64,000 nt of DNA from Stentor coeruleus (Eukaryota > Ciliophora > Heterotrichea > Heterotrichida > Stentoridae), in contig MPUH01000230.1 of the NCBI GenBank assembly GCA_001970955.1, positions 1-64,000 on the forward strand. Reading direction: 5' to 3'. Made by a program: the position numbers and the translations under genes. Numbering within the stretch: the stretch's first letter is position 1; the number at the start of each line of letters is the position of its first letter. The notes under the pieces are model-generated. The model was not told the origin of the DNA. It did not search any database and worked only from the letters and a program-made list of their open reading frames with translations. Below, in pieces: positions 51,909 through 62,658 of the stretch.

Positions 51909-53301
51909 TAATTGATTATAAGGATAAGCGATATGAGCATAGGATAATTAAATGATTTGCAATATGTATTATATTCTTTTGAACTTATAATTAATGATTT
52001 GAAGGATTTTTGTTTAACAATTTTTTCTCTTTGAATTATGAACTTATTATTTATAAAGATAAATTTTAGCAATAGCTTAAGGACAATTTTCCAAGTGAAT
52101 TTTTTTATTTTTCTTCACTTTCTACAACTTAATCCTCAACTTGTTTTAAATTTTCCATAATATTTCAAATTAAATCTGATTTTTTTCGTGCAGGTTTTAT
52201 ACATGATTCTTCTTATGATATTCACTTTTTACCATAATCTTTATATATTTAGTACAAAAAGTTTAATATAATTTTTATATCTAATAATACTTCTCTATAT
52301 CCAATATAAATCATATAACTTCTTTGATACTAGTCTAATTTTTATATAATATTTTAATTACTTATTAATTGAAATATTGAAATCTTTTCATATCAAAAAG
52401 CCACTTTTCTCCTAGATTTATAATATTCTCCTTACATAGGGTTAGTCAATAATATTTTATTCTTTTCATAGTTTCTAATATCAGTTTGTGTAACTTCGCT
52501 AACCTTTCGCTTTGCATGTTAGCATTTTTAAGCAATATATTGCTTTCTTATGAGTTATCAAAAAATCACTTCATTTTCATTAAAAAAAAATTTATTTGTA
52601 ATGCATTTTATTAAAGACACTCTTTGAAATTCAGAAAGCAGGGAAGTTGTCCTAGTATAAACTGATGATATTATTCTGACTGATTTAGAAGCATGTCAAA
52701 TAAAAACTCAAACGTATTTAAGAATGGGGGCTTTTAAGATCATGAACTTTATATTATGCAAATAATATTGTGTAGAATAGATTCTTTCTTCAAATATTGG
52801 CTAAATAATAATAGATTCACTCTCTTAATACAATATAAAATACATGAATATCGATATAGCATACATGAGAATATCATATAAAATTATGATATTTTCTATA
52901 AAATTAAAGCATATTCTGATCATTTATTAGCTTTAATGTTTTAATGAAAACCTTGAGTATTTTATGAGCTTTTTCTCTTCGTATTCTGGCATATTCCAAC
53001 ATTTTTTAAACAAAAAAATTTTTCTTCAAATTCTTATTGGAATCACTGATATTTTCATTGAATTTTGTGTAATTTTGAGTTAGGTTTGACAGTTGCATTC
53101 TTATGAGGTTTTCTCACTAATTCTTTCAAATTTCTAGGTAAGATTTTCTCTTAGGATTGAAGATTCTTGCGATCTAACTTTATCTACCATGCAATCAATA
53201 AGCCCAGCAAGGGTTAAAAAACTATGCTTCTCATAATCTATTTCCCATTTTTCGCTGATCGTAAAAATTATCAAGCCATTTAACTCTTATTCATAAACCT
53301 A
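51909..53301. other. Long spacer (1.39 kb)
   Basis: There is no supportable gene. An open stretch near 52600-52760 is interrupted and stop density elsewhere is as expected by chance. Confidence 0.5.
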
Positions 53302-54015
53302 ATGAGTGTCAAGTTTGAATTCAAAGCAGGAAAAATGATATCGGAAAACGGCAAAGTCCGCCCTGACCTGCGTAAAGGAAAGATTCAAATAGTGGCTGAT
53401 GAGTCTGAAATTTCTCATTTTCAATGGGTTGACCCTGATGGCAAGTTAGAAGATGACTATATCATTTTTCCTGGAGAGTTTAAATTCTCAAAGGTAGTGC
53501 AAACCAAATCAAGAGTTTATTTGCTAGAATTTGGCGATGATAAGTTTTTTTACTGGTTACAAGAACCTAATCCCGAGTTAGATAAGGAGCTATGTGAAAA
53601 AGTTAATAAAGCTATAGGAAACGAACCTAAGCATGAAGAGAAAAAAATTGACACCTCCGCATTAGCACGTGTGCTTGAAAGTCTGGCAAAACCTCAACTA
53701 ATCCCTGACCTTGACGAAATCCTAACTCCAGAAATTCTAAAAAGCCTTGTTGACGACTTAACCAAATACCCAGAATTACTTGATCTCCTTCCAGAAGAAC
53801 AGAAATCTAAAGACTTTCTCAGAGAAAACCTAATCTCTGCTCAACTACAACAAGCACTTCAAGTCTTATCTGGGGCAATCCGTAGCCCAGGTGGTCCAGC
53901 CATATTTAGTTCTCTAGGCCTTCAAGGATTTGACTCAGGAAACTCCAGTGACCCTCTTGAGCGGCTTTTACGGGCAATCCAATCTAAATCCGATATAAGA
54001 AAAGGTAGGAAATAA
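53302..54015 (+). CDS. RPN13: RPN13/ADRM1, proteasomal ubiquitin receptor
   Basis: This is a 237-residue intron-free protein. The N-terminal Pru domain (about 1-105) has FKAGKMISENGKVRPDLRKG, HFQWVDP, FPGEFKFSKV and DDKFFYWLQEP, the ubiquitin- and Rpn2-binding PH-like fold. A linker leads to the C-terminal DEUBAD domain (about 140-225): ILTPEILKSLVDDL, YPELLDLLPEEQK, LRENLISAQLQQALQVL. RPN13 docks on the 26S proteasome, captures ubiquitin chains and activates the deubiquitinase UCH37 through the DEUBAD. Both halves are intact, though the protein is much shorter than animal ADRM1 because the linker is reduced. Confidence 0.92.
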   Translation: MSVKFEFKAGKMISENGKVRPDLRKGKIQIVADESEISHFQWVDPDGKLEDDYIIFPGEFKFSKVVQTKSRVYLLEFGDDKFFYWLQEPNPELDKELCEKVNKAIGNEPKHEEKKIDTSALARVLESLAKPQLIPDLDEILTPEILKSLVDDLTKYPELLDLLPEEQKSKDFLRENLISAQLQQALQVLSGAIRSPGGPAIFSSLGLQGFDSGNSSDPLERLLRAIQSKSDIRKGRK

Positions 54016-54050
54016 TAAAAATCTCTATTCTTAAAAGCCAAAACTAATAC

Positions 54051-55457
54051 TTAACCCATCTTTAGCATCATTTCAGTGAATTCTCTAATGTCAATAACCC
54101 CATCTCCATTTGTATCAACTTCTCTAATAATATCCTGCCATATATGATCCTCATATGTATGATACCTTCCTAATATCCCTTTAAGTTCATCTGCAGATAT
54201 TGTTCCACTATTATCAACATCAAAAGCTTTAAATGCTGACTCAAGTTTTTCTCTAGATAAAAGCTTTTGTCTATTCATAGTCGCAAGGACAAATTCACTA
54301 TAATCAATTTCTCCAGACTGATTCACATCAACTTGAGCAATGATTTTCCCGATTTCCCCTTGAATGTCTTCATAAACATCTCCATAAATCATATGAAAGC
54401 CTTCAATAAGTTCAGCTCTATTCAAAGTTCCACTACTATCTTTATCTAAGCTTTTAAACAGTTCCAACATTTCTAATCTGTCTTCTTTAGTAGACAATTG
54501 GGATATTATATAGCTTAATGTCGCTTTTTGCAACCTTCTTTCAGTGCGGAAAGTTTTTAAATTCTGAAATAGGGTTTTTGCTGTATTAGTATTAATAGGA
54601 GCTTTACTAGCATTGCTTAACCAAGGGTGCATAAGTGCATCAGCTGCTGATATTCTCCTTGAAATATCTACATTGAGCATTTTACTTATCAAATCCTTAG
54701 CTTCAAAACTTATACTATCCCACTCTGGTGATGGGAACGAGTATCTTCCAGCAGCAACTCTTTTCAATATCTGTTCATCTGTCTGACCACCAAAAGGAGG
54801 GAAACCACATAATAAAATATACATGTTTACCCCTGCACTCCAAACATCACACAAATGGTCATAGTTTTTCCTTAACACCTCTGGGGCAATATAATAAGGA
54901 GTACCAAATTTCTGAGTCATATGCAAACCATGAGTAAAAAACTGTGCCGTGCCGAAGTCGATAACTTTAAGATTTGCATCTTCTTCAGTTGAGTCTAATA
55001 AGAAATTCTCTGGCTTTAAATCTCGATGGACTATATTTCTTTCATGACAATATGCGACAACTGAAAGGATTTGTTTCATGTATCTAGCAGCAAGAGCTTC
55101 AGAAAAATGACCACTATTGATTATTCTATCGAAAAGTTCTCCACCTGTACAGAATTCAGTGATTAAATAATAGTTCTTGTCATCTTGATAGAACTCGTAT
55201 AATTTAAGGACATTTGGATGATCTATTGCCCTTAGAACTGAGACTTCATTGAAAAAAGTCTGTCGTTCTTCTTCGGATCTTAGGTTTCGCTTGTGGATAG
55301 TTTTTACTGCACGAATTTCTCCTGTTGATCTGTGGGTTATTTTGCGTACACTTCCAAAAGCTCCTTCGCCGAGTTTTTTACCTATGCGGTAGGTGTCCCG
55401 TAGTTTACCTCGTTTTTCAGACACGAAATCTCCACCGGATATTCGCAGGCCTTCCAT
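54051..55457 (-). CDS. CDPK: Calcium-dependent protein kinase (CDPK)
   Basis: This is a 468-residue intron-free protein with the canonical CDPK plan. Kinase domain about 23-280: GEGAFGSV, AVKTI with lysine about 52, HRDLKPEN, DFGTAQ, GTPYYIAPE and DVWSAGV. An autoinhibitory junction helix follows (about 290-320). Four EF hands come last, all with complete loops: DKDSSGTLNRAE, DVNQSGEIDYSE, DVDNSGTISADE and DTNGDGVIDIRE. CDPKs turn calcium signals into phosphorylation and are absent from animals and fungi but common in ciliates, apicomplexans and plants. The N-terminus (MEGLRISGG) lacks a MGxxxS lipid signal. It is convergent with RPN13, 35 bp away. Confidence 0.95.
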   Translation of the reverse strand: MEGLRISGGDFVSEKRGKLRDTYRIGKKLGEGAFGSVRKITHRSTGEIRAVKTIHKRNLRSEEERQTFFNEVSVLRAIDHPNVLKLYEFYQDDKNYYLITEFCTGGELFDRIINSGHFSEALAARYMKQILSVVAYCHERNIVHRDLKPENFLLDSTEEDANLKVIDFGTAQFFTHGLHMTQKFGTPYYIAPEVLRKNYDHLCDVWSAGVNMYILLCGFPPFGGQTDEQILKRVAAGRYSFPSPEWDSISFEAKDLISKMLNVDISRRISAADALMHPWLSNASKAPINTNTAKTLFQNLKTFRTERRLQKATLSYIISQLSTKEDRLEMLELFKSLDKDSSGTLNRAELIEGFHMIYGDVYEDIQGEIGKIIAQVDVNQSGEIDYSEFVLATMNRQKLLSREKLESAFKAFDVDNSGTISADELKGILGRYHTYEDHIWQDIIREVDTNGDGVIDIREFTEMMLKMG

Positions 55458-57006
55458 TTATGAAGAGAAGTGGTTGCCATAATTGGTTTTGATTAGTTAA
55501 AACTGTGATTGGTTATGAAGATGTTGGGGTTTTTTGATAGGAAGTAAGGTAAAAGAATGGGTGAAGTGATATTTTTTGGGTTTTAGGAAAGTAGGTTTGG
55601 ATATGACCAGTTTTTGAAGGCAGTGATGAGATTTTTAACATTGCAAGATTTAGGTTTAATGCTGATTTATGGTATGGGAAAAAGTTTGGTGTTTTTATGA
55701 GGGTTTTAATTATGGGGTTAGTCCATTTTATTTTTTGCCAGATAATATAAGTAATTTAAAGATTTATTTGAAGATAAAAAATATGCTTTTTTTGTTGTGG
55801 GTGGAGGAAGATGGATAGTGAGGATTTATTTTGGGGGTTTATAATATTTTTTTTTGGAATTGAAGTTTATTGTAAGGAAGTATTTAAGATTTTATTAAAT
55901 TTATAGTGGTGAAATCAACCATAAATGAGAACTATATATATTATTGAATTTATAGTGGTAAAATCAACCATAAATGAGAACTATATATATTATTTTTACA
56001 TAGAACAGAATTTTCTGATTTTACACTACTATCTTAATAATATTAAAAACATAATTCATGACTACTGATTCAATATATTCTAACTAGGATTATTCATTTC
56101 CTCTATCTATCCGCCTATTTTGTCAAAATTATACTTTTTGTTTTTAAAAATTTCAAACAAAAACAAACCAAAAACCTTCATTTTTATATATTCTCGCTTT
56201 AAATTCACTTCTCTTTAGTATTATAAAAATATTTTGAATAAATCCAAAATATACAACTTCAACTTAAAATATCAAATATCTCATTCCAAAAAAATTAAAA
56301 AACTAGAAATTTCAAAGTGAAAAAAATTATATATAAATATAGCAAAGTTAAGCAAAACATCTAAAACACTTCAAAGCAAAAAATTAAAAATCCACAACCT
56401 AATTTTTCATCTTATTATAATAAGCACTTCATATTTTTCAGCTTTTATCTTATCAAACTGCTTTAAACTCATAAACCGACAAAAATTTCAAGCCAAAAGC
56501 CAAAATCAAAATATTTTTTCTAACAATCATAGCCCAGTCCTTTAATTTCAATATATTTTTAACATCAAAGCATATTTCTGACAATTTAAACTAAAAATTT
56601 TCCACCTATCAAAAACTTATTTCCAACTCAATAAACTCATCCATTAATCATAAATAACTTTACTATCAATCTTCATGCATATACACAACAACTTCATCTA
56701 ATATTTTAATAAACATTTAAAAGAATTTGTTTTCAAAAGAAATTTCATAGTTTTTTCACACAATAAATCTTATAATAATTATATATCAATGTATTATACT
56801 ATCTATATTATTTTATAAGCGCATTTTCCTTTTAAATTAGTCCTAAAATTGCATTTTATGCTTTATCTCAAGACTAATTTTCTAATATCATACTTACAAC
56901 AAACACAAAAAACATATACCAAATTGTAACATATATAACTAAATACAAATAAAATAGAGTTTTACCATAAGATCAAGATGATTTTCAGCCAAAAATAAAA
57001 AAGAAA
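55458..57006. other. Long divergent spacer (1.55 kb)
   Basis: No gene is present. The left part (55480-55890) is strongly G-rich and C-poor and the right part is C-containing and G-poor, the expected flanks of divergent genes. It contains a 48-bp tandem repeat. Confidence 0.6.
55898..55994. repeat. 48-bp tandem duplication, period 49
   Basis: Units 55898-55945 and 55947-55994 share AATTTATAGTGGT and CAACCATAAATGAGAACTAT with one or two differences. They lie at the G-rich/C-rich switch of the spacer. Confidence 0.8.
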
Positions 57007-57837
57007 ATGGGATGTGCTAATATTGTAAGACCTTCAGAAAAAAAACACTCAGTCGAAATTGCCAGAAGAATCATACCGAAAATCGTTAGAAGTGAGACAT
57101 TAGGGTCAAACTTTACAAATAATGGGACTTATTCTCGCTTGAACTCAGGACAAAATCAAGTATGTTTAAATATCAAAATCCTCCCTCAGAGCCACAAAAT
57201 TATTTCTAATAACTTAAACCTATCAGGCACACAGCTTTATATGGCAAGTTTTGAATATGTACCAGACTTCAATTATATAAGAGAAAGCTATGCGAATTTT
57301 TCAGCGGCTCTTAGTTACTTTCGTAATTTGGTTCATGAAACGTGTTTTAAGAATTTCGTCATTACAGATGGGATTTTTATAATGCTCGTGTCTCTTAAGG
57401 CTAATCCTAAATGTAATGCTAAGTACCTTTCCAAGCCTCCATACATAGAACTTGAAGGTACTCCCCACGAGGATTCTATGAATATATTCTCTTCATGGAA
57501 AAATCTTATGCAAGCAGTTGAAACAATCCTCAGAAATAACGAAGCCAAACTTAGCAAATGCGCTAAAAGACTAGAAATTTTTTCTTCCCTTCTCAATGAC
57601 AACTCTGAATTCTCACTCCGACCCGGAAGAATTGAAAAAGCAATTCGCCTTTGTAACTTAGCAATAGAAGTTTCACAAAGCTTAGTAGTTCAAGCTCAAG
57701 ACATAAAACAAATCACCCACGATTTCTTCGCTTCGATTAAGCGTAAGAAAAAAGATATTGAAAAACAAGCAAACAAAGCTGTTGAGCAAGGGATATTCTC
57801 AGGTGAAAGGATTGTTCATAGTATATTTGCTAACTAA
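57007..57837 (+). CDS. Unknown protein with MGC lipidation signal
   Basis: This is a 276-residue protein beginning MGCANIV: glycine 2 and cysteine 3 fit dual myristoylation and palmitoylation. The rest is helical and globular (SFEYVPDFNYIRESYANFSAAL, read here as YVPDFNY and NFSAAL), with a hydrophobic FVITDGIFIMLVSLK stretch too short and polar to be a sure membrane helix, and a basic C-terminus. No family is recognised. It is the first of three consecutive plus-strand genes, the third of which also starts MGC. Confidence 0.65.
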   Translation: MGCANIVRPSEKKHSVEIARRIIPKIVRSETLGSNFTNNGTYSRLNSGQNQVCLNIKILPQSHKIISNNLNLSGTQLYMASFEYVPDFNYIRESYANFSAALSYFRNLVHETCFKNFVITDGIFIMLVSLKANPKCNAKYLSKPPYIELEGTPHEDSMNIFSSWKNLMQAVETILRNNEAKLSKCAKRLEIFSSLLNDNSEFSLRPGRIEKAIRLCNLAIEVSQSLVVQAQDIKQITHDFFASIKRKKKDIEKQANKAVEQGIFSGERIVHSIFAN

Positions 57838-58114
57838 GTAATAAATTCATATGATAAACCTAATCTTTCCTCATCAAACCCAAAAAAACCTCAGTTTTTA
57901 AATGATGAAATTTGAATTTTCTTCATCTCCTCCTCTCAATTCATCACATTTCACACAATTTCCTATAAAAAAAACATAAAATTTGACAGTTTTTATATAC
58001 GCTTATAAAGAAAACTGATGATTTTTACATATACTTATAAAGGAAATCCTAATAAAAGTTCTTTAAAACCTTTTCACTAAATTTTTTACTAGCAATTGAG
58101 AGTAGAAGTTAAAA

Positions 58115-59020
58115 ATGTCAGGTAGAAAACTCCAGGTGAATTTGACCAAAATTGAATCTAAATTTTCTAAATGCTTAAGCGCAGAACGTTCATCATCACG
58201 AGCAGACCAACTTGTTGAGTCTTCATTTTCAAGCGAATTATCACCTATTAGAGATTCATCACAACCAAGAAGTCTAAATTCTCTTAAAGCATTGCCTTCT
58301 ATAGAAAAACTTCGTGAAGTCCTCGCTAAAACCTCAGAAAAACTCAGTGTTTATGCCCCAAAACCTAGTGTTTCTACAGAAAACACGCTCAAATCAAAAG
58401 AAATTGCTGGGCTGAAAAAAAAAATCCGGAAACTTGAAAGCGAAAAGTAAAACATAAATAGAAACGAACTTCAGGAAATAAACAAAAAACTATTGGAAGA
58501 GATAAAAACTTGTAAAGAGCCCACTTTGGATTGTGATGTTAGTTCCATCAAAGTGCTTAAATTTTCCAACATATTTTTCGGGAAACTGAAAGAAAACCCT
58601 AAATGGAACCGAATGATTATGAATATTGTCAACTCTGAAAACGAGTTTTTCGCACAGATTAAAAGCGAGAATTATAAACAATCTTTTTTGTCTTTGCTTC
58701 AGTTTTTATGTGAGTTATCTGAGCCTATTAATACATTATCTGCTGATATATCAAATAATCTTAGTATACCATTAGGGGAAAATAGTCAATCAGAAAAACA
58801 AAAAGCTGGGAGGAGTTATTCAAGTATGGGAGATGATGATTATTGTAAACTTATTGAAGAAAGTGATAATTTAGCTAAGACTATTGCAAACCAAAAAGCT
58901 AAAATAGCTAAAATTTGTGATAAGGTTAAAGAGTCTATGGGTCGATCGAATATCAATTTTGAATCACCTTTAGGGACTAGATCATCAAGTTCATTGATTC
59001 GTCGCGAACAATATAATTAG
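58115..59020 (+). CDS. Coiled-coil protein, two exons, unknown
   Basis: Exons 58115-58446 and 58462-59020 are joined by a 15-nt intron at 58447-58461 (GTAAAACATAAATAG), giving 296 residues. The N-terminal 80 residues are serine-rich and basic; a coiled coil (about 95-130) spans the intron (KKKIRKLESEK and ELQEINKKLLEEI). A globular helical middle (VLKFSNIFFGKLKENPKW) and a second short coil follow, with a serine-rich end. No family is recognised. The intron contains TAA and TAG, so splicing is needed for the full product. Confidence 0.68.
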
Positions 59021-59366
59021 AGTATTATAATTATATTTTTATATGAATCGGAATATTGTGCATTTTTTATAGTGGTTGGGTAAAGGATAAAAATTATTTG
59101 ATTTATGCAATTATGTATTAAACTATGTTTATTTACTTTTTTAGCCATAATACATTCTCTTTTGGTCTTCATACTGAATTTCCAGTCACTAATAACCTCT
59201 ACAGATTATAGTCGTTATTTTTATCTAATCTTTTACATATTACAACTTATACTATATTTTTTATCATAATACCATTGCAAGAGGCCTTATTGAACTCTCT
59301 AAATTTGTTTCCAATGCCGATTATTGAAGAAAACGACTGAAAATTAGGTTTATACGTTTTATATAA
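59021..59366. other. Spacer
   Basis: No gene. Confidence 0.6.
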
Positions 59367-60077
59367 ATGGGCTGTGTGGAAACTAGGAACTCTTCAGAAG
59401 AAACCGCTGTGTTAGTCGCTGAGAAAGCTTTGAATTTCCATATGCAGCAAGCTACAAGGGTTGATTCGATTATAAGGAAATACTCACCTAATGGTAAAAC
59501 CAACCCAACTCAATTGGGAAGGATTGCCGAGATATTGGGTATAGTTATATTCAGTAACCCTCCAAACACGAAAATAGATGACTTTTTTAGAAAAATCATC
59601 AGCAATGAAGGGTTTTACGATATGAAAGACCTTCTTGTTATTGGAATACTGCTATCACAAGGAGACCCATCAGTCAAAGCTGGACTGATTTACCAGATTT
59701 TTGATGAAGAGCTTACAAGTAGGATACCAATGAATAAGATAGCAGGGGAGGTTTTAAGTAAACTTATTGACCATAGTTGTTCAAATTTACCACTACTTGT
59801 CGCTCAAGGCCAGTCACTAGTTACGAACACGATAAAAAATGAAAAATATGTTAATGATATGAATCAAGCTAAAACTATGTGTATAAAGAATATTAGTGAT
59901 AAACTTGCTGAGAATGGCAATAATGTTACTGAAGCTACTTTTGTTGAAGTTTTTAGTTCGTTTAATCAGGGTTCATTAACAAGTTCGACTGGATGGCGGA
60001 AGTATTTAATTGATACTTTTGTTGCTAACCCACCAAAGAAAACCTTTGTCAATCCATATAAGAAGGCAAATAAGTAA
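59367..60077 (+). CDS. Unknown helical protein with MGC lipidation signal
   Basis: This is a 236-residue protein starting MGCVETRNSSEE, a good dual-acylation signal (myristoyl on Gly2, palmitoyl on Cys3). The rest is all-helical in character with alternating helices such as GRIAEILGIVIFSN, DDFFRKIISNEGFYDMKDLL and GLIYQIFDEELTSRI. The spacing recalls neuronal-calcium-sensor-like proteins, but no EF-hand loop has the required acidic positions, so calcium binding is not supported. No family is recognised. The basic tail ends NPYKKANK. Confidence 0.68.
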   Translation: MGCVETRNSSEETAVLVAEKALNFHMQQATRVDSIIRKYSPNGKTNPTQLGRIAEILGIVIFSNPPNTKIDDFFRKIISNEGFYDMKDLLVIGILLSQGDPSVKAGLIYQIFDEELTSRIPMNKIAGEVLSKLIDHSCSNLPLLVAQGQSLVTNTIKNEKYVNDMNQAKTMCIKNISDKLAENGNNVTEATFVEVFSSFNQGSLTSSTGWRKYLIDTFVANPPKKTFVNPYKKANK

Positions 60078-60733
60078 GATTAATTTATGGGAGTCAAAAA
60101 TTGGCAATGTAATTTTTTATATGATAATTTTAAGATTATTATGATAGTATTTTATTATAAAAACATCCTAAATAATCATCTTAATCTTAAATCACTATCA
60201 AAAACTTATCTTTATTATAAATATCTATCATATCTCAATATAAAATCCTTTATTTTGATTTAAACTTAAAACCCAAAATTATCTAAAAAGTGAAAAAGCT
60301 TCAGCATATTTTCATTTTAAATTTGTATAGTGATTTAAGATTTTGGTTTAAAGATAGGAAGGGGTTTATGATTTTATTTACGAATTATAAAAGGGATTTG
60401 AGTGATTTGTTATTAGTAAATTAGGATTGATTTTTTTATAGAAATTTGATAAAGGATTTTGGCTGTTTGGGTTTTTTAATTGATGTATATTTTTATCATA
60501 TAAACTTGAATTTTGTAAAATAAACTGATTTAAAATACAAAACCCTATCCATATCCAAAAAAACCAAATTTCCTTGCCTTTCCTATACACCAAAAAACTC
60601 CCAAAATTTTTTTCTATCATTAATTTCCACTATTTTCTCTATCCACAAAAAACCCCACAATCTTCAATTAAAAAAATCAAATTCCCCTCTCTCTCAATAA
60701 AAAAAAAAAAACTCAAGTATCCATATATTAAAC
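60078..60733. other. Convergent spacer
   Basis: No gene. A poly-A run (60703-60712) and C-rich tracts lie near the right end. Confidence 0.6.
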
Positions 60734-61528
60734 CTATAATATAATGCACTTATCATATCTACACTGACAACAATTACTAGTATCCTCAAAGCTTATATTC
60801 CGATCTCTAAACCCACTAATTTCCTTATCCTGATATTTCTCATCCATAGTCCTATTAACCCTATCAAGTATTTCAACTTCTCCTTTCTTACAATTCAAAC
60901 TAGACTTACAAATCCTATCAACCATAAAAAGTTCATTTTTATCATATTTCCCAATATCTTTCCTTTCAACAATAAAACAAGGATCAAATGTTTCCCATGC
61001 TTGTCCTCCTAGATATTCTGACTGATTACGTGATTGTGGCAAAGATTTCATTAGACCACTTTGCCATAAAAAAGTATTAAAAACAGAATTCACAGCCCCA
61101 GTTTCAGTCCTTGAATATGTAAAAGATGGGGTATTAAGAGATAATCTATCATATGAGTCTTCTAAAAATGACTTATAATTTTCACATATTTCCTTATCAT
61201 CTAAACATTCTTCTGAATCGACTATAAGGAAACTGCATTTCTTTTCAATATCTTCACAATCAATCTGATGATCTTCATGAAAAAGTTTCCTATAAAAATT
61301 TTCGTTATGTTCTTCTGGAAGTGTTTCAGGGTCATTTTCTGATTTATATGTTGATAAGCAATTAAATTTGGATTTTAATAATGAGTCTTCTAGTGAAGGG
61401 TCGGATAAAGTGTTAAAAACAGTATCTAAGGCTTGTAAAGATTGCATTCGTGATCGGTCGCTTGTTTCTAAATCAAACTCTTCATCAAATTTTTCACTTT
61501 TGCCTTTTTTGTATTGGTGATTATCCAT
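60734..61528 (-). CDS. Acidic protein ending in a CaaX box (CIIL)
   Basis: This is a 264-residue, acidic, mostly hydrophilic protein with no recognised domain. Its end is CCQCRYDKCIIL: the last four residues, CIIL, are a canonical CaaX box with terminal leucine (geranylgeranyl type), and the cluster of upstream cysteines and basic residues is typical of prenylated, palmitoylated membrane proteins. Small-GTPase motifs are absent, so it is not a Ras/Rho protein. Stable membrane attachment is inferred. Confidence 0.65.
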   Translation of the reverse strand: MDNHQYKKGKSEKFDEEFDLETSDRSRMQSLQALDTVFNTLSDPSLEDSLLKSKFNCLSTYKSENDPETLPEEHNENFYRKLFHEDHQIDCEDIEKKCSFLIVDSEECLDDKEICENYKSFLEDSYDRLSLNTPSFTYSRTETGAVNSVFNTFLWQSGLMKSLPQSRNQSEYLGGQAWETFDPCFIVERKDIGKYDKNELFMVDRICKSSLNCKKGEVEILDRVNRTMDEKYQDKEISGFRDRNISFEDTSNCCQCRYDKCIIL

Positions 61529-62658
61529 TGTAAGTAAATTATTAGGTTTTTAGATTTCCATGTATATTAAAGGGTTGAATTAGAATTTTTTTATAAGGAA
61601 AATTAAGAAGGGATTTTTTTTTGTATTTGAAGATGATTTTGGTTTGATTATTAGGATTTATGATATTTTGTCATGTTGTGAAATAAGGAGAAAAGATACT
61701 TTTATGGGAATTTTTTAGGATTTGGATAAAAGATGATCGAAGCTTTGATTGTTTGAGTGGGAAAAGATTGAGATTGTTGAGAAAAGAAAATTTTTGAATA
61801 TGATTGAAGTGGATATAAATGATATAGGAATTATAATTATGGAATTTATAGGATTTTTTTGGCATGATATTAAAGTTTTTTTTTGCTTAGTTTGTTAAGA
61901 ATTTTAGGTATTTTTAAAGATATTTGTGTAGTTTAATTTGAAAATTATGTTTTGTTGTAATTTTATTATATTAAAGCTTTTAGAAGTTGGATTATAGTGC
62001 TGAAGGCTTATTGCATTTATTGCTAGATAATAAAATGTATATTTTTAGAAGAATTATTAATAATTTTATAGGCGAATTGCAATAATTAAGGTACTTTAGT
62101 ATTAATATTATATTCCTAAGCATGAGATTTAAATATTTACTACCAGAATCAAATTTATTAACTAAAAAATATATACAAATATGTCAAATATTAAATAGAT
62201 TTTCATCTTCCTAATTCATTATCACTTTATAAAAAGTTCTGTTATACAGAAAACAATGATAACAACAGTTTTATTTTCTTGATAAAATTATCATTCAAAG
62301 ATTTAATCATCACTCATTTAATAACATTAAGAAAAATCTATAATGATAATATTCTCTAGCTTATCTCCACAAATCTTTATAAAATAGTTCTTTAAATGAT
62401 ATGAATAACTGAAACCTATTCTTTTAATCTTTTATCAAACATTAAAACTATTTAGTTTTCCTCCTGTCAATTCTTCCATTATTATATATCCTATTTTAAA
62501 TTACCCCATCAAAACTAATTTTAATACTCCCAATAATATCATCCTCTAATCCAAAATTTCTTTCTTCTTTTAAACCAATACCCATTCATCCCTCTCAATA
62601 ATCATCAAAACAAAATCCATTAGAATCTTTTATTTACCTTATCCTAAAAACTTCAAAT
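61529..62658. other. Spacer (1.13 kb)
   Basis: No gene is seen. It is G-rich and C-poor just right of the CaaX gene start, and C-rich from about 62450 to 62650, the 3' side of the minus-strand kinase. Confidence 0.55.

Noticed and set aside
52600-53300. Possible hidden gene with TGA as tryptophan
   Set aside because: Stop density is near the chance level and the frame changes; no motif supports it.
58447-58461. Two separate genes at 58115-58450 and 58493-59020
   Set aside because: Both are in the same frame and a standard 15-nt intron joins them into one coiled-coil protein.
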